64,000 nt of DNA, from NCBI GenBank assembly GCA_021324255.1, contig JAJPJL010000068.1, forward strand, positions 62,001 through 126,000, given 5' to 3'. The position numbers were made by a program, and so were the translations under genes. The notes beneath the pieces are model-generated. The model saw only the letters and a program-made list of their open reading frames with translations, made no database searches and had not been told where the DNA came from. Position 1 is the first letter of the stretch. Each line of letters starts with the position of its first letter. Source of the DNA: Bacillota bacterium (GTDB lineage: Bacteria > Sysuimicrobiota > Sysuimicrobiia > Sysuimicrobiales > Segetimicrobiaceae). This document shows, one piece after another, positions 34,531 through 42,694 of this stretch.

Positions 34531-35919
34531 GTGACGGGCAAGACGCTGCGCTTTCTGGTGCCGAACGGACACCTGGGGTTCGCGCCGCTGCAGCCCCGGA
34601 GCTTCGAGCTGGGGGTGGCGGCCCGGCCGGACTTCATCGTCTCGGACTCCGGCAGCGACGATATCGGGCCCGGCCCGCTGGGGTCGGACGCCTGCGCGAG
34701 CCCGCAGGAATGGCAGCGTCACGATCTGGAGCACATCTTGCTCGCGTGCCGCACGCTGGGCGTGCCGATGCTCATCGGCTCGGCGGGCGACACGGGAGCC
34801 AACAGCCGCGTGGATCTCTACGTCGAGATGATCCGGGAAATCGCGGCCCGTCACCGCCTTGCGCCGTTTCGCCTCGGGTATTTTTACTCCGAGGTCTCCC
34901 CGGAGCTGGTGCGTGAGCGCATCGAGGCCGGCGAGCGCGTGGCGGGATTGAACGGCCGCGCCGACCTGACCCTCGAGGATCTCGCGCGCACGGACCGGAT
35001 CGTCGCGCTGGCGGGAATCCACCCGTACAACACGCTGCTCGACATGGGCGCGGACGTCATCATCGGCGGCCGCAGCAGCGATCTCGCGATCTGCGCGGGG
35101 CCGGCCGTCCGCGCCGGCTTCCCGGACGCGCTGGCCTACTATCTCGGCAAGGTGCTGGAGTGCGCGTCGTTCTGCGCCGAGCCGTACGGCGCCAAGGAGA
35201 GCGTGATCGGCGAGATCTCCATGGAGGACGTCAAGGTGACGGCGATGCATCCCGACCAGCGCTGCACCGTCGCGTCCGTCGCGGCCCACGCCATGTACGA
35301 GCGCGCGACGCCCTTCGTCGAGCACGCGCTCGGCGGCGAGCTCGACATGCGGCACTGCCGGTACGAGCAGTTCGACCCGCGCACGACGCGCATCACGGGG
35401 CCGAAGTGGCGCCCCGCCGCCGAGCTCCGGGTCAAGCTCGAGGGCGCCGGCAAGGTCGGCGAGCGCTACATCGGGATCGCGGGCGTCCGCGATCCGTACA
35501 CCATCGCCAACATCGACCGGGTCATCGAATGGGCGCGCCGCGCCGTCGAAGCGCGGTGCGGCCGCACCGGCTACGAGCTGCACTATCAGGTCTTCGGCCG
35601 AAACGGCGTCATGGGCGATTTGGAGCCCGTGCGCACGCCGGCGCATGAGCTCGGGATCGTCGTGCACGGCGTGGCGCCGGACCGCGCGACGGCGGAAGAG
35701 GTGTGCATGATCGGGACGCGCCAGCTGTTCTATGCGCGGCTGCCCGACGTCAAGGGCACCGCCGGCGGCGTGGCGTTCCCCCTGGACGAGGTGGTGCGGG
35801 CGAGCGCCGCCTATCGCTGGACCGTGAACCACACGCTGCGCGTGCGCGATCCGCTGGAGCTGTTCCCGCTGCGTCTCGTCGACGTGGGAGCGCCGACGGA
35901 GACGGCGGGGCGTCGATGA
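34531..35919 (+). CDS. AtuA-like (DUF1446) family protein
   Basis: This 462-residue protein starts at GTG 34531 behind GGGAGG. It shows the DUF1446/AtuA pattern: DFIVSDSGSDDIGPGPLGSD, IGSAGDTGANSRVDLYVEMI, GADVIIGGRSSDLAICAGPA and the C-terminal HTLRVRDPLELFP. AtuA is linked to catabolism of acyclic terpenes such as citronellol, but the wider family is mostly uncharacterised. The DUF4387 partner follows with an ATGA overlap, as in other genomes where the two are linked. Placed ahead of an ABC importer, it probably processes the imported ligand. Confidence 0.85.
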   Translation: MTGKTLRFLVPNGHLGFAPLQPRSFELGVAARPDFIVSDSGSDDIGPGPLGSDACASPQEWQRHDLEHILLACRTLGVPMLIGSAGDTGANSRVDLYVEMIREIAARHRLAPFRLGYFYSEVSPELVRERIEAGERVAGLNGRADLTLEDLARTDRIVALAGIHPYNTLLDMGADVIIGGRSSDLAICAGPAVRAGFPDALAYYLGKVLECASFCAEPYGAKESVIGEISMEDVKVTAMHPDQRCTVASVAAHAMYERATPFVEHALGGELDMRHCRYEQFDPRTTRITGPKWRPAAELRVKLEGAGKVGERYIGIAGVRDPYTIANIDRVIEWARRAVEARCGRTGYELHYQVFGRNGVMGDLEPVRTPAHELGIVVHGVAPDRATAEEVCMIGTRQLFYARLPDVKGTAGGVAFPLDEVVRASAAYRWTVNHTLRVRDPLELFPLRLVDVGAPTETAGRR

Positions 35920-36239
35920 AGACCGCCAAGCTGGCGAGCCTGGCCAAGGTCGTGCGCAGCAAGAACGCGGGCGTGGACAAAATCACGTTCGACATCATCT
36001 TCGCGGACCGCGGCACGTACGAGCGGGCGGTGCGGAGCGGCGCGATCACGCGGGCCGCCGTCGCCCGTCTCTACGGGATCCCGGAGGCGCGGATCTCCGA
36101 TTTCGTCACGTTCGATCCCGCGTGCGCGATCAAGTTTACGCTGTACCGCGACCGGCCGAGCGGCAGCCCGGGCGACCCCGATATCTTTGGTGCGCAGCAA
36201 TACGCGCCGTTGCTCGACCTCGAGGTGCCGATCGATTGA
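35916..36239 (+). CDS. DUF4387 family protein
   Basis: This 107-residue protein starts at ATG 35916 inside the stop of the AtuA-like gene. The sequence LAKVVRSKNAGVDKITFDII, then FDPACAIKFTLYRDRPSGSPGD and GAQQYAPLL, is the DUF4387 signature. It is normally encoded next to, or fused with, the DUF1446 protein and is presumed to be its small subunit. The function is not known. Confidence 0.85.
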   Translation: MKTAKLASLAKVVRSKNAGVDKITFDIIFADRGTYERAVRSGAITRAAVARLYGIPEARISDFVTFDPACAIKFTLYRDRPSGSPGDPDIFGAQQYAPLLDLEVPID

Positions 36240-36304
36240 CCGCCGCGGGGCGGGCGGATGGCGGCGCCCGCGGGAGCCCGGCGGGACGCGATAGGAGGTG
36301 CGGG

Positions 36305-37822
36305 ATGAAGAAGCGGACCGACGTCGTCCTGGCGGCCGTGCTCATCGCGGCCTCGCTGCTCCTCGGCACGCGCACCGACGGCGCGCGCGCCCTCTCGTTC
36401 GTCCTGGACACCACGGCCAACCGGGCCACCGAGGCGCAGGCGATCACCGCGCAGCTGGGCCGCGCCGGGATCACGGCACAGGTGAGGGTCTGGCAGCTGT
36501 CGGCGCTGATCGCTCAGGTCCAGGCCGGCCAGCGGACCGCGTACACCACGGACTGGGGCAGCGCTTACTTCGATCCGTACGACCTGGCCGTGCCGAAGTT
36601 CGTGACCAAGGCCCGCGGCAACTTCTCCTTCTACTCGAATCCGATCGTGGACCGCGACATGGCCGTGGCCTCGAGCACGCCGAACGATGCGCAGCGCAAG
36701 GCGGCCTACGCGGATGCCCAGCGGCGCATCTACCAGGACGCGCCGTGGGCGTTCGGCTACGTGCTGCGGAACATCGAGGCGCAGGCATCCACGGTGTCCG
36801 GGTGGGTGCCCGCGGCCGACAACAGCGAGACGATGTACCCGGCCGGCGTGCGGGGCGGCGACACGGTGGTTGTGGGGCTGCGCAACGACTCGATTGCGCC
36901 GCTCGATCCGGGCATCCCGCCGACCGACCGGGAAGCGGTGCTTCGGAACATCTACGACGCGCTGGTCGGGCACACTCCGGACGGCAAGGTCGTGCCGCAG
37001 CTCGCGACGTCGTGGCGCAAGGTCGGCCCGGCCGTGTACGACTTCACGCTGCGGAGCGGCGTCCGATTCCAAAACGGCGACCCGCTCACCGCGGACGACG
37101 TCGTCTTCACGTTCGAGCGCGTGTTGACCCCCGGCGGCATCAGCGGCGTGTCGAGCACCCGCAAGGACCTGCTGGGGCCGATCCTCCGCGTGCAAAAGCT
37201 GGACCCGTCCCACGTACGCTTCGTCTACAGCGCGTCCTTTCCGGAAGCGCTGGTGCTCCAGTCGCTCGTGCACTTCCAGATCGTGCCGCAGAAGTACGTG
37301 CAGCAGGCGGGCGAGCAGGGGTTCATCGCCAAACCCGTCGGGGCGGGCCCATTTCGCTACGTGCGCGGCGCCCTCAACTCGGAGGTCGTGCTGGAGCGCT
37401 ACGACGGCTACTGGGCCGGACCGGCGAAGCTGCGCCAGGTGGTCTTCCGGATGATGCCGGACCCGTCCAGCCGGATCGCCGCGCTCCTCTCCGGCGAGGT
37501 CCAGGTCATCCAGGAGGTGCCGCCGGATCTCGTGGACCGCCTCCGGGCGAGCCCGAACGTCGAGGTGAAAACCGCGGAGGGCACGCGATCCTACGAAATC
37601 GAGTTCAACACCAAGGCCGCCCCGTTCGACGATCCGCGCGTGCGGCAGGCGGTCAACTACGCGATCAACTGGGATCCGATTCTCCGCGATATCTACCACG
37701 GCTATGCGACGCGGCTGAGCACGGCGTTCCTGCCGAACGGCTTCGGATACGATCCGACCCTGAAGCCGTATCCGTACGATCCCGCCAAGGCGCGGGCGCT
37801 TCTCCAGGACGCGGGGTACTGA
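36305..37822 (+). CDS. Circularly permuted family-5 ABC substrate-binding protein
   Basis: This 505-residue protein starts at ATG 36305 behind AGGAGG and has a signal peptide (VVLAAVLIAASLLLGTRTDG, cleavage near Ala29). What follows is the normal C-terminal part of a family-5 binding protein: LSFVLDTTANRATEAQAITA (30-49), a D..YDL segment, and NPIVDRDMAVASSTPNDAQR to QDAPW (112-148). Only from about residue 183 does the normal N-terminal sequence begin: RGGDTVVVGLRNDSIAPLDP, LATSWRKVGPAVYDFTLRSG (234-253), LLSGEVQVIQEVPP, VRQAVNYAINW, and YPYDPAKARALLQDAGY as the last residues (489-505). In every other family member here that helix leads straight into the strand found at residue 30. All parts are present once, so the protein is permuted rather than truncated. 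Two permease genes follow. Confidence 0.88.
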   Translation: MKKRTDVVLAAVLIAASLLLGTRTDGARALSFVLDTTANRATEAQAITAQLGRAGITAQVRVWQLSALIAQVQAGQRTAYTTDWGSAYFDPYDLAVPKFVTKARGNFSFYSNPIVDRDMAVASSTPNDAQRKAAYADAQRRIYQDAPWAFGYVLRNIEAQASTVSGWVPAADNSETMYPAGVRGGDTVVVGLRNDSIAPLDPGIPPTDREAVLRNIYDALVGHTPDGKVVPQLATSWRKVGPAVYDFTLRSGVRFQNGDPLTADDVVFTFERVLTPGGISGVSSTRKDLLGPILRVQKLDPSHVRFVYSASFPEALVLQSLVHFQIVPQKYVQQAGEQGFIAKPVGAGPFRYVRGALNSEVVLERYDGYWAGPAKLRQVVFRMMPDPSSRIAALLSGEVQVIQEVPPDLVDRLRASPNVEVKTAEGTRSYEIEFNTKAAPFDDPRVRQAVNYAINWDPILRDIYHGYATRLSTAFLPNGFGYDPTLKPYPYDPAKARALLQDAGY

Positions 37823-37832
37823 GGCGCCGGCG

Positions 37833-38843
37833 ATGCGCTCGCTGCGGATCGCGCATCGGGTCATCCTGGCGGTGCCGGTGGCGCTCGGCGTGGCGGTCCT
37901 GGCGTTCTTTTCGCTGCACCTGCTCCCCGGCGACCCCGTGCAGATCATGCTCGGCGACACCGACGCCAGCGCGGCGACGATCCGCGCGGTCCAGCACGAG
38001 TTGCACCTCGACCGGCCCCTCCACGTGCAGCTCGCGCTGTTCTTCGCCCAGCTCGCGCGCGGGGACCTCGGCACGTCGATCGTCCAGCGCCGCCCCGTGG
38101 CGGCGCTCATCGGCGACGCCCTGCCGGCCACGATCGAGCTGACCGCGGCGGCCCTCGTGATCGCGATCGTGATTGCCGTGCCGATGGGTCTCGCGGGGGC
38201 GCTTCGGCCGCGCTCGTGGTTCGATCGCGCGGTCCTGTCCACGTCGCTGCTCGGCGCGAGCATGCCGGCGTTCTGGTTCGGGCTGTTGCTGATCCTGTTC
38301 GTGGCGGTCGACGCGCGCCTCTTGCCGACGTCCGGGCAGATCGACCCGACCATCGCCGTGCCGCGGGTGACCGGGTTTGTGCTGATCGACGGCGTCCTGG
38401 CCCGCAACGCCGCGGCGGTGGGGAGCGCGCTGCGCCACCTCGTGCTGCCGGCGCTGACCCTGGGCGTGGTCGTCGCCGCGGTCCTCGCACGCACCGTCCG
38501 CGCCTCCATGATCGAGGTGCTGCAGCGCCGGTACGTCACCACGGCGCGGGCCAAAGGCCTGCCCGAGACGGCCGTCGTGGTCAAACATGCGCTGCGCAAC
38601 GCGCTGATCCCGGCGCTCACGGTCATCGGGTTGCAGATCGGGGAGTTGCTGGGAGGCAACATGATCGTGGAGACGGTGTTTGCCTGGCCCGGCCTCGGCC
38701 GGCTCGTCGTCAACTCGATCTTCGCCCGGGACTACCTCGTGGTGCAGGCGGCCGTGATGCTCTACGCCGTGACGTACGTGGCCGCGAACTTGGCGGTCGA
38801 CGTAGCGTACACCATGCTCGACCCGCAGGTGGAAGCGACATGA
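37833..38843 (+). CDS. ABC transporter permease, DppB/OppB type
   Basis: This 336-residue permease starts 10 bases after the permuted binding protein. Motifs are FFSLHLLPGDPVQIMLGD, LDRPLHVQLALFF, YVTTARAKGLPETAVVVKHALR (quoted in part), ETVFAWPGLGRLVVNSI and the end YTMLDPQVEAT. It is about 30 residues longer than the other DppB-type proteins because of an insertion around residues 165-195 (TSGQIDPTIAVPRVTGFVLI), probably a periplasmic loop. Such a loop could contact the permuted binding protein. Confidence 0.92.
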   Translation: MRSLRIAHRVILAVPVALGVAVLAFFSLHLLPGDPVQIMLGDTDASAATIRAVQHELHLDRPLHVQLALFFAQLARGDLGTSIVQRRPVAALIGDALPATIELTAAALVIAIVIAVPMGLAGALRPRSWFDRAVLSTSLLGASMPAFWFGLLLILFVAVDARLLPTSGQIDPTIAVPRVTGFVLIDGVLARNAAAVGSALRHLVLPALTLGVVVAAVLARTVRASMIEVLQRRYVTTARAKGLPETAVVVKHALRNALIPALTVIGLQIGELLGGNMIVETVFAWPGLGRLVVNSIFARDYLVVQAAVMLYAVTYVAANLAVDVAYTMLDPQVEAT

Positions 38844-39763
38844 TGCCGGCCGGCGCGCAATCCGTCCGCGCCGGCCCGGCGCCGTTTCTGTATCCTGTCC
38901 GGCGGCACGGGGTCCGCGCTCTCGGATCACTCCGCCGGGTCGCGGCCCGGCTCGCGGCGGAGCCGGTCGGGGCCGCCGCGGCCGCGGCGGTCCTGGCCTA
39001 TGTTGCGGGCGCCGTGCTCGCGCCGGTGCTCGCCCCGGACAACCCGTCGGCGACCGATCTCGGCGCCCGCCTCGCCGCGCCGTCGGCGGCCCACTGGTTC
39101 GGCACGGACCTCTTGGGCCGCGACATCTTCTCCCGCACGCTCTACGGGGCGCGCGTGAGCTTGCTGGTCGGTGCGCTCACCGTCGGGCTGTCGGCGCTCA
39201 TCGGGACGGCGCTCGGCATGGCGGGGGCCTATTACCGGGGCGCCGTCGATCTGGTCGGCGCGCGGGCGGTCGAGCTGTTGCAGGCGTTCCCGTACCTCAT
39301 CTTCGCCGTGGCCATGATGGCGTTTCTCGGCCCTGGCTTCTGGAACCTGATCTGGGCGCTCGCGCTCAAGGGCTGGATCGAATTCTACCGGCTGGCCCGC
39401 GGCGAGACGCTCACGCAGTCGCACCGCGAGTACGTCGAGGCGGCCCGCGCGATGGGCTATCCGAGCTCGTGGATCCTCGTGAGCGAGATCCTGCCCAACA
39501 TCCTGAACACCGTGACGGTCGTGGCGCTCCTCCGTCTCGGCTATTTCATGGTGCTCGAAGCGTCGCTGTCGTTTCTCGGCGTCGGCATCCCGCCGAGCAT
39601 CCCGGCCTGGGGCTCGATGATCAACGACGGCCGCAACGTCCTCTTCGTCGCCTGGTGGGTGAGCACGATCCCGGGGCTCGCGCTGCTCGTCCTGGTCCTC
39701 GCCGTCAATCTCCTCGGCGACCGCGTGCGCGAGATCCTGGATCCCCACGCCTCGCGCCGGTAG
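38840..39763 (+). CDS. ABC transporter permease, DppC/OppC type
   Basis: This 307-residue permease starts at ATG 38840, overlapping the previous stop. It has FGTDLLGRDIFSRTLYGAR, AGAYYRGAVDLVGARAVELL, the coupling loop YVEAARAMGYPSSW, ILPNILNTVTVV and SLSFLGVGIPPSIPAWGSMI. The N-terminus has a 40-residue cytoplasmic extension before the first membrane segment, as in many DppC proteins. No ATPase gene follows; the next gene is convergent. Confidence 0.92.
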   Translation: MMPAGAQSVRAGPAPFLYPVRRHGVRALGSLRRVAARLAAEPVGAAAAAAVLAYVAGAVLAPVLAPDNPSATDLGARLAAPSAAHWFGTDLLGRDIFSRTLYGARVSLLVGALTVGLSALIGTALGMAGAYYRGAVDLVGARAVELLQAFPYLIFAVAMMAFLGPGFWNLIWALALKGWIEFYRLARGETLTQSHREYVEAARAMGYPSSWILVSEILPNILNTVTVVALLRLGYFMVLEASLSFLGVGIPPSIPAWGSMINDGRNVLFVAWWVSTIPGLALLVLVLAVNLLGDRVREILDPHASRR

Positions 39764-39787
39764 CGCACACCGGGCCGTGCCGCCGGC

Positions 39788-41194
39788 TCATCGCGAGGCG
39801 CCGCCGCGGGCGCGTTGCCGCGGTAAGATGCCCGCCGCCGCCGCGTCCGCGAGCGCCTGAAACACCTGAGCGCTCACATGGATCCCGTCGTAGAATCGCT
39901 CCAGGCTGAGGTTCTCGTTCGGGCCGTGGTTGTTCTCGTCCGCGTTGGCGTAGGGGACCCCGATGTGGTCCGCGCCGAGGTCCCGCGGCCACACGACATT
40001 CGGCAGGCTCCCCCCGCTGGCGGGATTGATGTACGGTGCGGTTCCTCGCACGGCGCGAATCGCCTGCGCGACGACGCGCACGGCGGGGTGGTCCGGGGCC
40101 GTGCGGCTGGCCTCCATCGTGCCGAAGCCGCGCTCCAGCACCTGCACGCGGGGATCCACGGTCGCCACGTGCCGCCGGAGCTTGTGAAGAATGTCGCGCG
40201 TCGTCTGGTCCGCGACCAGTCGGATGTCGATGCGGCACTCGGCCCGGGCGGGGATGATCGTCTTTGACCCGGGCCCCGTGTAGCCGCTCACGAAGCCGTT
40301 GACGTTGAAGTACGGCTCGAGCATGATGCGCTTCCAGTACGTCGGGCCGTCCATGGGCAGCGTCGGAAGGCCCATCGTCGCGCCGAACGCGACCGGGTCG
40401 TAGTCGAGCGTGGCCAGCAACGCCTGTTCCGTAGGCCCGATCGGCCGCACGTCATCGTAGAAGCCGTCGATGAGCACGCGTCCCGAGGGATCCACGATCG
40501 TCGCGAGCAGGTGCGCGAGGATCAGCACCGGGTTCGGGGCCACGCCGCCTTTGTTGCCGGAATGGTTGTCGCGGTCCGCGCCCTGGGCGACGAGCGTGAT
40601 CCCCAGGATGCCGCGATTGCCGAGCGAGATCACCGGCGCGCCGGACGGGTGCAGGCCCCCGTCGGAAATGTACACGAGGTCGGCGGCGAGCCGCGCGCGG
40701 TGCTCGCGGACGAACGCGCCGAGGCTCGGGGAGCCCGACTCCTCTTCGCCCTCGAACACGAACTTGAGGTTGATCGGCGGACCATCCGCGGCCTCGAGCC
40801 AGGCGCGCGCGGCGAGCACGTGCGCCAGCAACTGCCCCTTGTTGTCGCCGGCGCCCCGGCCAAACAACCGGCCGTCGCGGATCGTGGGCTCGAACGGCGG
40901 CGTCTGCCACAGGTCCAGCGGCTCCGGGGGCTGGACGTCGTAGTGCCCGTAGCACAGGAGCGTGTAGCCGCCGGGGTCGCGGATGATCTCGCCGTAGACG
41001 ATCGGCTGCGTCGGCGTCGGAACGACCTCGGCGGCGATACCGAAGCGCCCGAGCAGCGCCGCGAGGTGCGCCGCGCATTCCTTGACGCCCTTGTCCTGCG
41101 CGCTGATGCTGGGACGCGCCACCAGATCCCGGAGGATATCGAGCGCTTCTGACCGGTGCTCGTCGATGTAGCGGTGCACGCCCTCCAACGACAT
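39788..41194 (-). CDS. M20-family dipeptidase (CNDP-like)
   Basis: This 468-residue protein starts at ATG 41194 behind GGGAGG. Metal-site motifs are LCYGHYDVQPPEPLDLW, GRGAGDNKGQLLAH and VFEGEEESGSPSLG; ISDGGLHPSGAPVISLGNRG leads into the dimerisation domain, and NENLSLERFYDG is the conserved end. The branch includes carnosinase-like and cysteinylglycine dipeptidases. It differs from the two AbgB-like M20D proteins. It follows the amidohydrolase gene on the same strand with a 26-base gap, so the pair is probably one operon. Confidence 0.92.
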   Translation of the reverse strand: MSLEGVHRYIDEHRSEALDILRDLVARPSISAQDKGVKECAAHLAALLGRFGIAAEVVPTPTQPIVYGEIIRDPGGYTLLCYGHYDVQPPEPLDLWQTPPFEPTIRDGRLFGRGAGDNKGQLLAHVLAARAWLEAADGPPINLKFVFEGEEESGSPSLGAFVREHRARLAADLVYISDGGLHPSGAPVISLGNRGILGITLVAQGADRDNHSGNKGGVAPNPVLILAHLLATIVDPSGRVLIDGFYDDVRPIGPTEQALLATLDYDPVAFGATMGLPTLPMDGPTYWKRIMLEPYFNVNGFVSGYTGPGSKTIIPARAECRIDIRLVADQTTRDILHKLRRHVATVDPRVQVLERGFGTMEASRTAPDHPAVRVVAQAIRAVRGTAPYINPASGGSLPNVVWPRDLGADHIGVPYANADENNHGPNENLSLERFYDGIHVSAQVFQALADAAAAGILPRQRARGGASR

Positions 41195-41220
41195 GTGGAC
41201 CTCCCGGGTGTGCCGGTCGT

Positions 41221-42411
41221 TCAGTCCGCGTGATGATGGTGGTGCCGGTGCGCCGAGTGCGGCGCCGCCGGCGCGCGGTACACCCGGCCGCCGCGCACCA
41301 CGGTCCGGGGCACGAGGCGCTGCCGGCCGATGCGCACCTCGCCGTGGGAGTCCTCGAGCGCAAACTGTCCCTCGCGCAGCTCGAACGCCACGGCGTCTCC
41401 CCACGCGCCCGCCCGCAGCGTGCCGATGCGACCCGCCATGCCGATGGCCTCGGCCGGCGTCGCCGTCACCTTGCGGAGCGCGTCCTCGAGCGGCAGGCCG
41501 ACGTGCAGGAACTTGCTGACCGTTGTGGCCAGATCGAACGCGGGCCCATTGACATTGTACGCGTGTAGGTCGCTCGAGATCGTCTGCGGCTGCACGCCTT
41601 GCCGCAGGGCGCGCTCGGCCACCCGCCAGCTGAAGCTGCCCCGTCCGTGTCCCACGTCGAAGATGACGCCGCGGTCCATCGCCTCGCGCACCGAGCGCCG
41701 GACGCGGCCGTGCTCGTCGAGGATGCCGTGGGACAACCCGTGGAAGCAGTGCGTCAACATGTCGCCGCCGCGCATCACGGCCAGGATGTCGTCGAGCGAC
41801 TCGCACCACGCCTCCTGGGGGTGCACCATGATCGGCAGCCGCACCGCATCCGCGGCCTCCCGCGCCAGGTACAATGGCCGCATCCCGGCCTCCCGGCTCA
41901 CGATCTGGTGCCGGGTCAACCGCACCTTGACGCCGAGAATGACGTCGCGGTGCTGCTCGATCGGCGCGATCGCTTTGGGCACGCTGGCGTAGCGGAGGTC
42001 GTCCAATTCGCCCACCGCGCCGGTCAGCATGCCCTGGGACGAGATATTGAGCCGCGCAAACAGCCGGGTCGCCGCGACATCGATGACGTATTTGCGGAAT
42101 CCGGGAAACGTGTCCGCGCCCGCCGACCCGGCGTCGACCGCGGTCGTCACGCCCTTGGCCACGCAGTGCGGGTCCGGTTCGATGCCGTAGTGGCTGACGC
42201 CATAGAAGACGTGGACGTGCAGGTCGATCATTCCCGGGGCGATGAGGAGCCCGGAGCAGTCGACCGTCTCGGCGGCGTCGGCGGGCCGAAGTCCGGGGCC
42301 GACGGCGGTGACGCGGCCGTCCGCGAACGCCACGTCCGCGGCCGCCCGTGTGCCCTCCGCGGGATCCAGCACGGTGCCCCCGGTGAGCAGGAGGTCGTAA
42401 CGCGCGGTCAT
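41221..42411 (-). CDS. Amidohydrolase/deacetylase-family metallohydrolase with His-rich tail
   Basis: This protein of about 396 residues starts at ATG 42411; the ORF-track start is 139 codons further upstream and unsupported. Motifs are APGMIDLHVHVFYG, VTTAVDAGSAG, a candidate carboxylated lysine in GVKVRLTR, MVHPQEA, THCFHG and SSDLHAYNVNG. This is the dihydroorotase-like amidohydrolase/deacetylase branch. The protein ends HSAHRHHHHHAD, a natural histidine run that could bind nickel or zinc. It probably acts with the dipeptidase encoded downstream. Confidence 0.88.
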   Translation of the reverse strand: MTARYDLLLTGGTVLDPAEGTRAAADVAFADGRVTAVGPGLRPADAAETVDCSGLLIAPGMIDLHVHVFYGVSHYGIEPDPHCVAKGVTTAVDAGSAGADTFPGFRKYVIDVAATRLFARLNISSQGMLTGAVGELDDLRYASVPKAIAPIEQHRDVILGVKVRLTRHQIVSREAGMRPLYLAREAADAVRLPIMVHPQEAWCESLDDILAVMRGGDMLTHCFHGLSHGILDEHGRVRRSVREAMDRGVIFDVGHGRGSFSWRVAERALRQGVQPQTISSDLHAYNVNGPAFDLATTVSKFLHVGLPLEDALRKVTATPAEAIGMAGRIGTLRAGAWGDAVAFELREGQFALEDSHGEVRIGRQRLVPRTVVRGGRVYRAPAAPHSAHRHHHHHAD

Positions 42412-42432
42412 GCCTGCGTGTTCGTCGCCGCG

Positions 42433-42455
42433 CCGGCGCGGTTCCTCCGCGCCGG
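42433..42455. promoter_or_regulatory. 9-bp hairpin in divergent intergenic region
   Basis: CCGGCGCGG, loop TTCCT, CCGCGCCGG forms a perfect stem 22 bases upstream of the amidohydrolase start, in its mRNA leader. The remaining 42456-42694 up to the binding-protein gene shows no gene; it should contain promoters for both directions. Confidence 0.35.
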
Positions 42456-42694
42456 GCTCATCCGGGGGCGTTGTGCATTCGACGCGATCCTCGATCGCTT
42501 CCCGGCACGCGGACAGACGACCATCTGGATCGTGCGGTCCTCGCCGGCGCCCTTGCATCCGCCCCCGCTTCCGCCGGACGAGCACGCCGCCCAGGATGGC
42601 CGCGGGAGCACCAGGACCGCTGCCGCCCCGGACGGAACTTCGTAGGCAGCGCCCACGCGCGGGCAGGACGTGGGGTCCGGTCGGGAGGGACGGC

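Noticed and set aside
36305-37822. Explanation of the binding-protein order by a simple frameshift or truncation
   Set aside because: The frame is continuous, all parts of the family are present once, and a signal peptide precedes the normally C-terminal part; permutation explains this better, with misassembly as the main alternative.
36071-38713. 880-residue minus-strand ORF opposite the permuted binding protein
   Set aside because: Shadow frame without family motifs; the plus-strand genes have ribosome binding sites and clear homology.
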